Assembly (NCBI RefSeq): GCF_000317475.1
Contig: NC_019729.1
Location: 6,917,445-6,981,444, forward strand
From: Oscillatoria nigro-viridis PCC 7112
Lineage (GTDB): Bacteria > Cyanobacteriota > Cyanobacteriia > Cyanobacteriales > Microcoleaceae
DNA length: 64,000 nucleotides
Reading direction: 5' to 3'
Below are positions 25,919-35,542 of the stretch, piece after piece. How positions within the stretch are numbered: the stretch's first letter is position 1; the number at the start of each line of letters is the position of its first letter. The notes below the pieces were generated by a model. It saw only the letters and a list, made by a program, of their open reading frames with translations. It made no database searches and had not been told where the DNA came from. A program made the position numbers and the translations under genes.

Positions 25919-27562
25919 TTAAATGTCTATTTTAACTTCAACCTGCAAGTTTGTTAAGGTTGCAACTTTCTTGCTCGATTCCGGATCGAGGCGAATTCTT
26001 ACTTCGATAACTCTCGCGTCGGTGTCGGCGGCTGGGTCTGTATTAAGGACATCTTTTTTGCTGATTTGTTTGCCGATGCGAGCGACTTTTCCTTCCAAAG
26101 TGCCTGCAAAAACGGGGCTGGTGACTGTTGCACGCTGGCCGTTTCGCACTTTGGCGATGTCGGTTTCGTAAACTTCTGCTACGGCGTACATTTGGTCGGT
26201 GCCGCCTAGTTCTACGATGCCATCTTGAGTGTTGACACGTTCTCCTTGTCGGCTGTGAACTTTGAGAACGTAGCCGGATACGGGTGCTTTGACGTAACTT
26301 AAGTTTAAGTCTACTTGAGCTTTTTGTTTGGCGGCGATCGCACTTTCTACGGCGGCTTGGGCGGCTTGCACGTCTTCGGGACGTACTTCGGCAATTTGGT
26401 CTAGATTTGCTTTGGCTTGATTGATTTGTTCTTGGCCAGTTTCTGCTTTTTGTTTGAGTATTGCTTCGGCTTGATTGATTTGTTCTCGTCCTGTTTCTAT
26501 CTTTTGGTTTAAGGTTGCTCTGGCTTGGTTAATTTCCTGCCTGCCTGTTTCTAACTTGCGTCGGAGATTGGCTCGGGATTGATTGATTTCCTGCTTGCCT
26601 GTTTCTACTGTTTGTTTGACTGTGGCTTTAGTTTCGACTATCTGCTCTTGCAGTGTTTGCACAGTTTTTTCTAATACAGCTTGAGCTTCTTTGACTCTCT
26701 GGCGAGCCGTCTCTACTGCTAAACGTTTGGTGTCGTATGCCGAAGCAGAAATTGCGCCTGTTTCGGAGAGTTCTTTATTGCGTTTTTCCTCGGCTTCGGC
26801 GTTGGTTAATTCGGCTTTTAGCCGATCGACTGTAGCGTTTTGAGAGGCAATTTCGCCGCGCAATTGAGCTTCTAGCCTAGCCAATTTGGATTGCTGTACT
26901 TCAGTTTCTCTTTGGAGTTGTGCCTCAAATTTGGCAAGATTAGCTTGTTCGGCTTCGGTTTCTCTTTGCAGCCCGGCCTCAAATTTGGCGACGTTAGCTT
27001 GTTCGGCTTCGGTTTCTCTTCGCAGTTGAGCTTCTAAGCGGGCGACGTTAGCTTGTTCGCCTTCGGTTTCTCTTTGCACTTGTGCTTCAAACTTGGCCAC
27101 TTCGGCTTTCCCAGCGCCGATTTGACCGGTTTTTGCGCCTGCTTGAATTTTCGCTAATTCTGCTTGTTTGACTTTGACTTCTTTGTCGGCTTGTTGGAGG
27201 ATTGCTTGGAGCCGATCGCGCGTATCGAGAACTGCTATGATTTGTCCTTGACTGACTCGATCGCCCTCTTCCACCTGCAACAGTTCAATTCTTGCTCCCT
27301 CCGACGCCGAAGGGGCCGACAATTTGATAACTTCCCCCTGGGGAGTCAACCTACCCAAAGCAGTAACGCTGGTGCGGGTGGGGACGGAAGTTGCAGCAGC
27401 CTTTGCAGCCGCCGCCTTTAACTCTTCGGCTTTTCTAAGTTGAGATACTTGCCAAAAACCGACTCCTGTGGTAAGGACAGTGGCAGCGATCGCTAAACCG
27501 ATGACTCCTCGCCCTGGGGGTTTTAAAAATGATTTATCCTTGACCCGTGATTCCTTTCCCAT
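25919..27562 (-). CDS. devB: DevB-family membrane-fusion (HlyD-like) subunit
   Basis: 547 residues. N-terminal membrane helix (VIGLAIAATVLTTGVGFWQV), then the lipoyl half-motif LLQVEEGDRVSQGQIIAVLD. An exceptionally long coiled coil (~120-400) contains tandem ~17-residue units of the type ETEAEQANVAKFEAQLQR and QTGREQINQAEATLKQK. The second lipoyl half and beta-barrel follow (VKAPVSGYVLKVHSRQGERV, VAEVYETDIAKVRNGQ). It bridges the inner-membrane permease to an outer-membrane TolC-like channel; the repeat-extended hairpin should make a long periplasmic spacer. First gene of the devBCA group. Confidence 0.9.
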   Translation of the reverse strand: MGKESRVKDKSFLKPPGRGVIGLAIAATVLTTGVGFWQVSQLRKAEELKAAAAKAAATSVPTRTSVTALGRLTPQGEVIKLSAPSASEGARIELLQVEEGDRVSQGQIIAVLDTRDRLQAILQQADKEVKVKQAELAKIQAGAKTGQIGAGKAEVAKFEAQVQRETEGEQANVARLEAQLRRETEAEQANVAKFEAGLQRETEAEQANLAKFEAQLQRETEVQQSKLARLEAQLRGEIASQNATVDRLKAELTNAEAEEKRNKELSETGAISASAYDTKRLAVETARQRVKEAQAVLEKTVQTLQEQIVETKATVKQTVETGKQEINQSRANLRRKLETGRQEINQARATLNQKIETGREQINQAEAILKQKAETGQEQINQAKANLDQIAEVRPEDVQAAQAAVESAIAAKQKAQVDLNLSYVKAPVSGYVLKVHSRQGERVNTQDGIVELGGTDQMYAVAEVYETDIAKVRNGQRATVTSPVFAGTLEGKVARIGKQISKKDVLNTDPAADTDARVIEVRIRLDPESSKKVATLTNLQVEVKIDI

Positions 27563-27571
27563 TACTGATAA

Positions 27572-27608
27572 AGTAGGTGATTTCCTAATTAAGTTTTGCC
27601 CACCTACT
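27572..27608. promoter_or_regulatory. Inverted repeat AGTAGGTG...CACCTACT between pcyA and devB
   Basis: Eight-base arms with a 21-base spacer in the 71-base gap. It could be an operator for devB or a weak terminator for pcyA; no NtcA-type GTA-N8-TAC site is seen here. Confidence 0.3.
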
Positions 27609-27633
27609 ATTAAGTATTGTAAACAAATTTCAG

Positions 27634-28371
27634 CTATTTAGGGAAATCAAAAAGCACCTCCGTCATGTAATGTTCCGCCCAATCTTGACCGAAAGCTTTT
27701 TCGAGTACGCGGCGGGTTTTGTCATTTTGCTGCTGCTGGCTACAATAGTAAATATGAGCGTCGAGAATTTTCGATTCTTCGGCGGCAGAGACTGGTTCGG
27801 AGGCGACTGCCTGTTGGCAGTGAATTTCCACGTAGGATTCAACTATGTCCAGAAACCTGTTTTCTTCTTCCATCGACTCTGGCCGCACAAACAGACAAAA
27901 TTCTGAGAAAATATCCCCCCATTCTGGAATTTGGCGGGGACAAGAAAATTGGTTGACCGGCAAAATTTTCAGTTGGGTTCGGTAGGTTTCCGACAAAGTT
28001 CGATCTCGATTGAGGGGAGAAAGGTCTGCGATCGCGGCGCTAACTTTGCCTTTGCCTGCTACTATATCCGTACCGAACATCGGCAAAGCATAATTCGGTC
28101 TGGGAAACATCACGCAGTGCAGTATGTCAAGTACCGGCCCGACTTTAGCGAGTTCCAGGTGTATTTTGCGGAACTGGGGCGTTTGATAGCAGCGGTTTTC
28201 AATGATTAGTTTTTCTCCTTCCAAGCGCCCTTCTACGTATCCCAACTCAGCGGGCAGGTGGTAGGGTTCGAGGTCTAGATAGCGGTGCCAGACTGCTTCC
28301 ATCCGGTCTGCTAATTTGCGGATGAGGTAGTGCTGTTGTTCGCGGAGGGAAGGCTGGGATATTTCTAACAT
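27634..28371 (-). CDS. pcyA: Phycocyanobilin:ferredoxin oxidoreductase
   Basis: 245 residues. Reduces biliverdin IXalpha by four electrons to phycocyanobilin, the chromophore of phycobilisomes and cyanobacterial phytochromes. Family features: ENRCYQTPQFRKIHLE (with the catalytic-region Glu and His), LHCVMFPRPNYALPMFGTD, and VAGKGKVSAAIADLSP including the active-site Asp. The C-terminal helix carries the FGQDWAEHYMTEVLFDFPK pattern. Length is as expected. It is upstream of devB on the same strand with a 71-base gap and divergent from tatA. Confidence 0.95.
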   Translation of the reverse strand: MLEISQPSLREQQHYLIRKLADRMEAVWHRYLDLEPYHLPAELGYVEGRLEGEKLIIENRCYQTPQFRKIHLELAKVGPVLDILHCVMFPRPNYALPMFGTDIVAGKGKVSAAIADLSPLNRDRTLSETYRTQLKILPVNQFSCPRQIPEWGDIFSEFCLFVRPESMEEENRFLDIVESYVEIHCQQAVASEPVSAAEESKILDAHIYYCSQQQQNDKTRRVLEKAFGQDWAEHYMTEVLFDFPK

Positions 28372-28499
28372 TCCTATTTATCGGGGGATAGCTTAATAAA
28401 ACTTGATTCTACTGTTGCAGGATGCAGGAAAAAAGGTAGATACTTTAACAATATCAGTAGATTGACTTACGATCGAGCCAGTTTTACAGGAGATTTTGT

Positions 28500-28697
28500 A
28501 TGTTTGGTCTGGGATTGCCTGAAATGGGCATTATTGCGGTACTCGCTATTCTAATTTTCGGCCCCAAGAAGATTCCTGAGTTAGGAAATGCTTTGGGCAA
28601 AACCCTGCGGAGTTTTAAGGAAGGGGTTGGTCAATCTGACGATCGAGATGTCGATCGGGAGAAGGATAAAGAGGAAGAGGGCCAGCCGAAAGTGTAA
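28500..28697 (+). CDS. tatA: Sec-independent translocase subunit TatA/E
   Basis: 65 residues. Short N-terminal membrane helix (PEMGIIAVLAILIF), the conserved FGPKKIPELG hinge, an amphipathic helix (NALGKTLRSFKEGV) and an acidic tail. It builds the pore that exports folded twin-arginine substrates across thylakoid and cytoplasmic membranes. It starts 3 bases after a possible AGGAGATTTTGT ribosome site. Stands alone; tatC is not in the window. A large hairpin follows. Confidence 0.93.
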   Translation: MFGLGLPEMGIIAVLAILIFGPKKIPELGNALGKTLRSFKEGVGQSDDRDVDREKDKEEEGQPKV

Positions 28698-28701
28698 ATG
28701 A

Positions 28702-28759
28702 GGTTTGCAGTGAGGATTTTAGTCCCCATTTTTAAGGACTCAAGTCCTCACTGCGAACC
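28702..28759. terminator. Bidirectional hairpin between tatA and panB
   Basis: GGTTTGCAGTGAGGA (28702-28716) pairs with TCCTCACTGCGAACC (28745-28759) with one mismatch; an inner AGTCC/GGACT pair extends it. It lies exactly between convergent genes and reaches the panB stop. Confidence 0.6.
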
Positions 28760-29535
28760 TATTCGGGAAATTTGCTTTCTCTAACTTCGAGGGAATAATC
28801 TTTCACAGCTTGGGTAATTGTTTCTCGCAAATTGGCGTAAGCTTTAGCAAAAGGCGGCTGTTTTTCAGAAAGTCCCAACAAATCGGAAGTAACTAAAACT
28901 TGACCGTCGCAGTGCGGCCCGGCCCCGATACCAATGGTGGGAATAGTTAGTTTTTGGGTAATTTGAGCGGCTAAGTCTGCGGGAATGTGTTCTAAGACGA
29001 TCGCAAAGGCACCGGCTTCTTGAAGTGCGATCGACTCTGCTATGATGCGATCGGCTGCTTGGGCCGTTTTTCCTTGTTTTTTGTAACCGAGTTGGTGTAC
29101 CGACTGCGGAGTTAAACCGACGTGGCCCATCACCGGAATTCCGGCGGATGTTAGCTGCGAAACTGTGGCGGCCATTGCTGGATATCCACCTTCTAATTTT
29201 ACAGCTTGAGCGCCTGTTTCTTTCAAAACTCTCCCCGCCGAGTGCATGGCTTGCTGGGGACTTTCTTGGTAAGTCAAAAACGGCAAATCGACCACAATTA
29301 ATCCTTGTTTAACTCCACGGCGCACCGCTTTAGCGTGGTGCAGAATTTCATCGAGGGTTAGCGGCAGTGTTGTCTCGTAGCCTAAGACTGTCATGGCGAG
29401 AGAATCACCGACTAGGATGATATCTACGCCTGCTAGATCGATGAGTTGGGCGATCGCATAATCATAAGCTGTCAGGGCAACAATTGGTCGCTGTTGTTGT
29501 TTCCACTGAATTAATTGATGAGTAGTGACTGACAT
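28759..29535 (-). CDS. panB: 3-methyl-2-oxobutanoate hydroxymethyltransferase
   Basis: 258 residues. Transfers a hydroxymethyl group from methylene-THF to ketoisovalerate, the first pantothenate/CoA step. Motifs: [44 protein letters not shown] (Mg-binding Asp), AVKLEGG (Lys and Glu), [20 protein letters not shown], [10 protein letters not shown] and [14 protein letters not shown]. Complete and typical. Stands alone; panC is not in the window. Confidence 0.95.
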   Translation of the reverse strand: MSVTTHQLIQWKQQQRPIVALTAYDYAIAQLIDLAGVDIILVGDSLAMTVLGYETTLPLTLDEILHHAKAVRRGVKQGLIVVDLPFLTYQESPQQAMHSAGRVLKETGAQAVKLEGGYPAMAATVSQLTSAGIPVMGHVGLTPQSVHQLGYKKQGKTAQAADRIIAESIALQEAGAFAIVLEHIPADLAAQITQKLTIPTIGIGAGPHCDGQVLVTSDLLGLSEKQPPFAKAYANLRETITQAVKDYSLEVRESKFPE

Positions 29536-29706
29536 TTTAGTGCAAAAATATAATATTATTTCTGGGTATTACTTATGATATCAAATCTGGGTTCGTTAAC
29601 TCCTCGATGATTCGGATCTTGAAATCGCTGCATAGACTCAAACTTTCGTCCGCGCAACGCCAGAGTAAAAGTAAGAGGGGAAAAATCTCTTAATAAATGT
29701 TGCAGG

Positions 29707-30171
29707 TTAATAGCAAAAATGCTCTCTAATGATTGAGTTGCGAAGCTTCTTCCATTCTTGTTTAGAAACATCTGCACGAGTTTTGTCGCCCGATGGATCG
29801 CGGATATCCCAAATTGTATCTGCAATCCGATCGAGCGATCGCCCATGAGAACGATAATCGAAGTCCCAGAAAGCATCACCGACGCAATCTCCTGGTGTAG
29901 TAATCATTTCTCGATCGACTGTACGGCGAATAGCATTCCATTCGCGGATGTAGGCAGCAGAATCGTCAGATCGCAATTTGCGACCTCCTAATTGAGGATT
30001 CACTCTATCAAAAAACCAATCCGTAAACCTATCCACAGCTTGAGTGCGTGATTCATAATCGCGCGCTGTAGCACTGTCTAGATTGGCGCCACCGAGTACA
30101 AGGGCTATAGCTAAGACACACACCCCTAAAAACTTCGATCTAGACTTAATTGAAACTGATTTAATTAGCAC
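29707..30171 (-). CDS. Small exported protein, paralogue of 31229-31708
   Basis: 154 residues from the GTG at 30171, chosen because VLIKSVSIKSRSKF then aligns with the ATG start of the paralogue (MLIKSLSIKSVSRF). An ATG further upstream (30288) would start inside a miniature repeat element. Signal peptide with LGVCVLAIALVLGG. The mature part shares TQAVDRFTDWFFDRVNPQLGGRKLRSDD and a C-terminal SKQEWKKLRNSIIREHFC with its relative, including the terminal Cys. No known family recognised. Possibly a secreted helical protein stabilised by a disulfide (Cys in GDCVGDAF and near the end). Confidence 0.65.
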   Translation of the reverse strand: MLIKSVSIKSRSKFLGVCVLAIALVLGGANLDSATARDYESRTQAVDRFTDWFFDRVNPQLGGRKLRSDDSAAYIREWNAIRRTVDREMITTPGDCVGDAFWDFDYRSHGRSLDRIADTIWDIRDPSGDKTRADVSKQEWKKLRNSIIREHFCY

Positions 30172-30197
30172 TATCAAACCCAATAAAATTTTCAATA

Positions 30198-30297
30198 TAG
30201 CAATCCTCGCATCATTTGTGAATTTCTTACTCCCTCCCTTTACCAAGGGGAGGGTTGGGGTGGGGTAAAAATTTGACAACTCCTGCAAGAATTGCTA
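30198..30297. mobile_element. Miniature inverted-repeat element, TATAGCAATCC type
   Basis: Arms: TAGCAATCCTCGCATcATTTGT at the left, and at the right, read on the other strand, TAGCAATTCTTGCAGGAGTTGT. TA flanks both ends (30196-30197, 30298-30299). Core AGGGTTGGGGTGGGG. A close copy lies at 60457-60557. It immediately precedes the GTG-started exported-protein gene. Confidence 0.75.
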
Positions 30298-30311
30298 TAT
30301 CCCCGATATAG

Positions 30312-31133
30312 CTAGTTATAACTTTTATCTTGCCATCCATTTTTAGAACAAGAAACTCCTCCTGTTTTAGGTGCGAGAGTAGATAAACACCAATAATTGC
30401 TCCCATCAAACACAACCCCTTTTTTGATATATTGTAACTCAGAGAGAGGTTGCCACGGTCGCTCGATATTAGACTCGTCATAATATCGATATTGTTTTCC
30501 CTTTACCTCTAAACCCCGATCCGTACCTCCCAACCAATAACGACCTTCTTGAATTATGTTTGATGACGATTTTTGTTGATTGCTATCTGTCTTTTTCTCA
30601 ATCCACCAATTCCTCACAAAACGTTTTGTATTTTCAGAACCTCTTGTGGTAGCGACTATAACTAGCAGTTCTCCTTGTTGATTGATAAACTCAAAACGAC
30701 AAGGCCCCTCTCCTGTACCAGAACAATCCTTAATCTCTTTATATCCCAAATCAAATAGCTCTTTAACAGAACGATCTCTGAGGTTAGGTTGACCCTGTAA
30801 GCTGGGCTGCCACCGTTGTTGAATCAGGATTTGACGCGCCTCTTTGTATGGCATACCTTGTTGAAGAGGTATTTTTTTTGGGGCATTTACAGAATTTTCA
30901 AGGCTGACTTGAACTTTTTTATTTAAAGCCTCGATTGTTGAATTTTTTTCTGGATTATTCAGGTAATTTTTTTTACTTGTTGTATCGATGTGTGCACTAT
31001 TTGTGCTGGGAACTTGTTGCTGTGGGGCAGCACCTGCAAAACTTGTATATCCAATGGCGATTAGTCCCATCAATGGTGCAATAATTCTGGTTGTAACAAG
31101 AATGCGATCGCATATCCAATTTTTCATACTCAT
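30312..31133 (-). CDS. Exported protein of unknown function
   Basis: 273 residues. Signal peptide (ILVTTRIIAPLMGLIAIGYTSFAGA), then an Asn/Ser/Lys linker. Then a conserved-looking segment GMPYKEARQILIQQRWQP with FDLGYKEIKDCSGTGEGPC and GELLVIVATT, a pattern I have seen as a small Cys-containing domain in cyanobacterial exported proteins but cannot name. The C-terminal third (GRYWLGGTDRGLEVKGKQYR onward) forms a second region with two Cys. Located between the two paralogous small exported proteins; all three point left. Confidence 0.6.
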   Translation of the reverse strand: MSMKNWICDRILVTTRIIAPLMGLIAIGYTSFAGAAPQQQVPSTNSAHIDTTSKKNYLNNPEKNSTIEALNKKVQVSLENSVNAPKKIPLQQGMPYKEARQILIQQRWQPSLQGQPNLRDRSVKELFDLGYKEIKDCSGTGEGPCRFEFINQQGELLVIVATTRGSENTKRFVRNWWIEKKTDSNQQKSSSNIIQEGRYWLGGTDRGLEVKGKQYRYYDESNIERPWQPLSELQYIKKGVVFDGSNYWCLSTLAPKTGGVSCSKNGWQDKSYN

Positions 31134-31228
31134 CGGTTAAAAACCTTTCTTTTTACAGAGTTGTGTAGAGATGACCTCTACTCTAGGAGTTATCTTCGAT
31201 CGATGCTGCTGTGTAAGGCGATCGAGTC

Positions 31229-31708
31229 TCACAGTCCACAATTGGAAATATACATTTCGCGTCGAATTGCTGACCATTCACTAATGCCGATCCGATCGCT
31301 TTTGGGAATTGGCTGTCCGGTGCGTTGAGGATGGCGGCTGTAAAAAATTGTATCTGCAAGTAAATCGTAGGTTTGTTCGTAGGTTTCGCCGTTAATTGTC
31401 GTGAATTCCCATCCTGTATCTCCTGGTCCTGACCCATAGCAGACTTCTTGTACTGACTTGACTCGCGGATCGATCGCTTCGCGCAATCTCCGCCATTGAT
31501 TGCTATATTCGCGATCGCCAGCTTGGAGTTTGCGATTGTTTAACTGAGGATTAACCCTGTAGAATAAGAAATCGGTCAATCTATCGACGGCTTGTTCTCG
31601 CGATTCGGCTTTGGCTAGATTGGGGCTGATGAACGCAAGGGCGATCGCCAGAGCACCAACCATTGAAAATCTTGAGACAGACTTAATTGATAACGACTTG
31701 ATTAGCAT
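31229..31708 (-). CDS. Small exported protein, paralogue of 29707-30171
   Basis: 159 residues. Clear signal peptide (FSMVGALAIALAFISPNLAKA). Mature protein starts ESREQAVDRLTDFLFYRVNPQLNNRKLQAGD and ends SEWSAIRREMYISNCGL, matching the relative at 29707-30171 along the whole length. The middle has a Cys (VQEVCYGSGPGD) equivalent to that in the paralogue, so a disulfide with the terminal Cys is plausible. Function unknown. The duplicated pair brackets another exported protein. Confidence 0.65.
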   Translation of the reverse strand: MLIKSLSIKSVSRFSMVGALAIALAFISPNLAKAESREQAVDRLTDFLFYRVNPQLNNRKLQAGDREYSNQWRRLREAIDPRVKSVQEVCYGSGPGDTGWEFTTINGETYEQTYDLLADTIFYSRHPQRTGQPIPKSDRIGISEWSAIRREMYISNCGL

Positions 31709-31727
31709 CTTGATTTGGTGTTAATTT

Positions 31728-33485
31728 CTACCGCCATCCCAACCACCTGAGCACGGGCACAACTAAATAATGACTTACTCCCAAACACAGCCCGATCGCA
31801 CTTCCCAACAAACCAAAAAACACAATTGAACCCCAAACTTGCAGCCAGCCGAAGGTAACGTTAGACAGTGAAAAAATCCCAAAGAAACTCCCCGGAAAAA
31901 TGTTCCAAGCATTCAGAAACAGAAACATTCCCGTAGAGAAAACAGCCACTACCAAAGCGTGAACTAATTGATGGCTCCGCAAACCCATTCCCACAGTCAA
32001 AGAGGCGATCGCAAAAGCTCCCAAAATAACCCCCTGCACACCACTAGAAGCTGTTGCTTCCATCCAGCACAAACCCGCCAACAAATAGCCCTGAGCTCCC
32101 ATCAATCCAGACAGCCAATACTGTTTTTGCTGGCGAAAACTCCCCGCATCCGTCAAACCGATCGCAGTTCCGAACCCCGCAAATCCAAACAGCAGCACTT
32201 CCGGCCCGACAGCGAAAGTCATGTTAGGAATTAATTGGTGCAAACCTTCATTCAGAAAATTGGCAATTTCCGGGCCTAGAGGCGAAGCATAACCCAAAAC
32301 CAAACCGCCGATCGCCCCCGCACTTCCACCAACGGCACCCAGCACCATTTCCCAGCCCGTATCCAGAGAAGCTACCACAATTTGGGCGATCGCGCCGAAC
32401 AGCAAAACCGTCAAACTTGCCGTTTTTTGCGCCCCCGCCACCACTACTTGCCTGCAGAATTCTACAATAGCTTGACCCATTGGGGCGATTGCGATTTTGC
32501 CCTTACTCCTAGCATAAATCTCCTGCAAACGCGCCCGAACATCGCCAGCCGTCGCCGGACGCTGCTGCACGTTCGATCGCACCATATCGTCCAACAAATT
32601 CGCCAAAGCCGGACTCACAGATACAATGTGACGCCACCGCAACTCCCCCGTCATCGGATCTTCAATTTCCGCCGGATACTTCCCCGTCAGCAAGTGAATG
32701 CAAGTCCGCCCCAGGGCATAAAAATCCGTCGCCGGCACCACACCGCCACCCACAATTTGTTCCGGCGGACTGTATCCGGGCGAAATCAACCGCGTCGAAC
32801 TCCGAGAATCTTTCCCCACGGATTCGACACCGCCCATTTGTTTAACTCCCCCAAAGTCGATCGCCACCAATTGCAGTCCGCCCAAACCCTTGCTTAGCAA
32901 AACTTGGGGCGATTCCGGGTCTCGCAGCATCAAATTTGAGGGTTTAATGTCGCGGTGAATAATCTGACACCTGTGCAACTCCTCTAAAATTTCCACAGCT
33001 TGACTCAGCCAACTAAACACCCATTCCTGCGGACATCCTTGAGGGTGCTCGTCGAGAACTTCTTCTAAAGTTTTGCCGTGAATCTTTTCCATTACCAAAC
33101 AAGGCAGCCGCTTCGCCGCAGGATTTCCATCCCCGCCTGCAAAATTTTGCGTTTGGACGTGAAAATAACCGTCAGGCTCGACTCTAGGGACGCCAGGGTG
33201 CCGCAAAAGTGCCAAAACCCAAGCTTCTTGCTCGAACAGTTTCAGGGCTTTCGCGGAAGTTTCGAGCAACACTTTCAGGACGCGCTCGGTTTGAGTTTCT
33301 GTGTCCCAGACTGTGAAAATCGCTGCAAAACCCCCGGAACCGAGGCTTTCTAGAGGCACGTAGCGATTTTTTAGCCGCAGCGGAGCCCCGCAACTATGAC
33401 AAAAATTGTTGCCCCAAGTCTGAGGGTAGGGCCTTGGGCAATCTGGATTGATGCAGTGGACGGCTTTTGAAGGGGGGTGAGGCAC
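31728..33485 (-). CDS. Serine/threonine protein kinase (cyanobacterial SpkB-like architecture)
   Basis: 585 residues. Begins with a Cys-rich motif (CINPDCPRPYPQ...FCHSCGAPL, residues ~11-36) as in SpkB-type kinases, where it may bind metal or sense redox. Kinase domain ~42-320: Gly-rich loop ESLGSGGFAAIF, VLKVLLE lysine, catalytic HRDIKPSNLML, metal-binding AIDFGGVKQ, and the APE-equivalent region YSPPEQI. The C-terminal ~230 residues hold at least six hydrophobic helices, so the kinase is membrane-anchored. Substrate unknown. Stands alone upstream of the rbcL region. Confidence 0.88.
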   Translation of the reverse strand: MPHPPSKAVHCINPDCPRPYPQTWGNNFCHSCGAPLRLKNRYVPLESLGSGGFAAIFTVWDTETQTERVLKVLLETSAKALKLFEQEAWVLALLRHPGVPRVEPDGYFHVQTQNFAGGDGNPAAKRLPCLVMEKIHGKTLEEVLDEHPQGCPQEWVFSWLSQAVEILEELHRCQIIHRDIKPSNLMLRDPESPQVLLSKGLGGLQLVAIDFGGVKQMGGVESVGKDSRSSTRLISPGYSPPEQIVGGGVVPATDFYALGRTCIHLLTGKYPAEIEDPMTGELRWRHIVSVSPALANLLDDMVRSNVQQRPATAGDVRARLQEIYARSKGKIAIAPMGQAIVEFCRQVVVAGAQKTASLTVLLFGAIAQIVVASLDTGWEMVLGAVGGSAGAIGGLVLGYASPLGPEIANFLNEGLHQLIPNMTFAVGPEVLLFGFAGFGTAIGLTDAGSFRQQKQYWLSGLMGAQGYLLAGLCWMEATASSGVQGVILGAFAIASLTVGMGLRSHQLVHALVVAVFSTGMFLFLNAWNIFPGSFFGIFSLSNVTFGWLQVWGSIVFFGLLGSAIGLCLGVSHYLVVPVLRWLGWR

Positions 33486-34096
33486 AACCAGAGTAAAAAT
33501 GGGGCTAAATATCCATAGTAGACTTACGCGCAGCTAACGCAGAAACCCGGTTTTCAGCGAGGTTAAATGGCTGTAACGGGGGATTTGGTTTGAGAGCACA
33601 AGTCCTGTCCATATTATGTGCTATGCTGTCGATTTTTGAATTGGCGGTCTCCGATTCACGGGATTTTAGATTTTAGATTTTGGATTTTCGATTTTAGATT
33701 GCATACTGGATTGCAGTTGAGATCGATCTCAACTACCAACCACAACTTTAGGTATTTGTAACTACTTCTCCCTGACCCATTACCCCTGACCAATTCTGAT
33801 TTTTCAGTATTAAATTCTTTACATAAACCGTATAGATCCGCTGTTCGGCTCGCTGCACCATATCTTTCGGTCGCTCAAAATTACTCCCGACTCTGCGATC
33901 CCCAGCCTTTCCTCCTGCATCCTTCGCCGCTGGCATTTCATAAGATATGTTACAAATATTTGCCTAATGTAAAGCAAAATAAACAATACTTATGATGATT
34001 AAAAGAATATTAAAATTGGAGAGTGACACTTTGTTGATATATTTTTAAAAGCCTGCGATCGGGCAAAAAAATTAAGCGAATACTAGGAAGCGAGAT
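33486..34096. promoter_or_regulatory. rbcL upstream region
   Basis: 611 bases without a gene. GATTTTA-type heptamer repeats occupy 33661-33700. The A/T-rich stretch 33945-34060 probably holds the rbc promoter. AGGAAG at 34085-34090 is the ribosome-binding site for rbcL. An open frame at 33748-33936 (-) is judged non-coding. Confidence 0.5.
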
Positions 34097-35527
34097 ATGG
34101 CTTACGCGCAAACCCAAACTCAATCAAAGGCTGGGTATAAAGCCGGAGTTCAAGACTATAAACTAACGTATTACACGCCGGACTACACCCCAAAGGATAC
34201 AGATGTTTTGGCGGCTTTCCGGGTAACACCGCAGCCGGGAGTTCCCCCAGAAGAAGCAGGCGCTGCTGTGGCTGCTGAATCTTCTACAGGTACATGGACG
34301 ACTGTTTGGACTGACCTCCTGACCGACCTCGACCGCTACAAAGGTCGCTGCTACGACATCGAGCCAGTTCCCGGTGAAGACAACCAATACATCTGCTTCA
34401 TTGCTTATCCTTTGGATTTGTTTGAAGAAGGTTCAGTCACCAACTTGCTGACCTCGTTGGTCGGTAACGTGTTCGGTTTCAAAGCTCTGCGCGCTCTGCG
34501 GTTGGAAGACTTGCGGATTCCCATTGCTTACCTGAAAACCTTCCAAGGCCCTCCTCACGGTATTACCGTCGAGCGGGACAAATTGAACAAGTACGGTCGT
34601 CCTTTGCTGGGCTGTACAATTAAGCCCAAATTGGGTCTGTCTGCTAAGAACTACGGTCGTGCCGTTTACGAAGTTCTGCGCGGCGGTTTGGACTTCACCA
34701 AAGACGACGAAAACATCAACTCGCAGCCGTTCATGCGCTGGCGCGATCGTTTCTTGTTCGTTCAAGAAGCTATTGAAAAAGCTCAAGCAGAAACCGGCGA
34801 AGTCAAGGGCCACTACCTCAACGTAACCGCCCCCACCTGCGAAGAAATGATGGAGCGGGCTGAGTTCGCTAAGGAAATCAAAACCCCCATCATCATGCAC
34901 GACTACCTGACCGGTGGTTTCACTGCAAACACCAGCTTGGCCAAATGGTGCCGCCGCAACGGTGTGTTGCTGCACATCCACCGCGCCATGCACGCCGTGA
35001 TCGACCGTCAGAAGAACCACGGTATCCACTTCCGCGTACTTGCCAAGTGCTTGCGGATGTCCGGCGGCGACCACCTGCACTCCGGTACAGTTGTGGGCAA
35101 ACTCGAAGGCGAAAAAGGCATCACGATGGGCTTCGTAGACTTGATGCGCGAAGACCACATCGAACAAGACCGCGCTCGCGGTATCTACTTCACCCAAGAT
35201 TGGGCTTCCATGCCCGGTGTCATGCCGGTTGCTTCCGGCGGTATCCACATCTGGCACATGCCTGCTTTGGTGGAAATTTTCGGCGACGACTCCTGCTTGC
35301 AGTTTGGTGGCGGTACCTTGGGACACCCTTGGGGTAACGCACCTGGTGCAACTGCTAACCGCGTTGCTTTGGAAGCTTGCGTCCAAGCTCGTAACGAAGG
35401 TCGCAACCTGATGCGCGAAGGCGGAGACATTATCCGCGAAGCTTGCCGTTGGAGCCCTGAATTGGCCGTTGCTTGCGAACTGTGGAAAGAAATCAAGTTC
35501 GAGTTTGAAGCAATGGATACCGTCTGA
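34097..35527 (+). CDS. rbcL: RuBisCO large subunit (Form IB)
   Basis: 476 residues. Carboxylates ribulose-1,5-bisphosphate in the Calvin cycle inside carboxysomes. Active-site motifs in order: [11 protein letters not shown] (Lys), the carbamylated Lys and Mg ligands in [24 protein letters not shown], the mobile loop 6 with [10 protein letters not shown], and [10 protein letters not shown]. Begins [17 protein letters not shown], as in filamentous cyanobacteria. Codon use is strongly biased toward C-ending codons compared with neighbours, fitting high expression. Followed by rbcX and rbcS on the same strand. Confidence 0.98.
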   Translation: MAYAQTQTQSKAGYKAGVQDYKLTYYTPDYTPKDTDVLAAFRVTPQPGVPPEEAGAAVAAESSTGTWTTVWTDLLTDLDRYKGRCYDIEPVPGEDNQYICFIAYPLDLFEEGSVTNLLTSLVGNVFGFKALRALRLEDLRIPIAYLKTFQGPPHGITVERDKLNKYGRPLLGCTIKPKLGLSAKNYGRAVYEVLRGGLDFTKDDENINSQPFMRWRDRFLFVQEAIEKAQAETGEVKGHYLNVTAPTCEEMMERAEFAKEIKTPIIMHDYLTGGFTANTSLAKWCRRNGVLLHIHRAMHAVIDRQKNHGIHFRVLAKCLRMSGGDHLHSGTVVGKLEGEKGITMGFVDLMREDHIEQDRARGIYFTQDWASMPGVMPVASGGIHIWHMPALVEIFGDDSCLQFGGGTLGHPWGNAPGATANRVALEACVQARNEGRNLMREGGDIIREACRWSPELAVACELWKEIKFEFEAMDTV

Positions 35528-35542
35528 TGATTTTGGGTTAAA

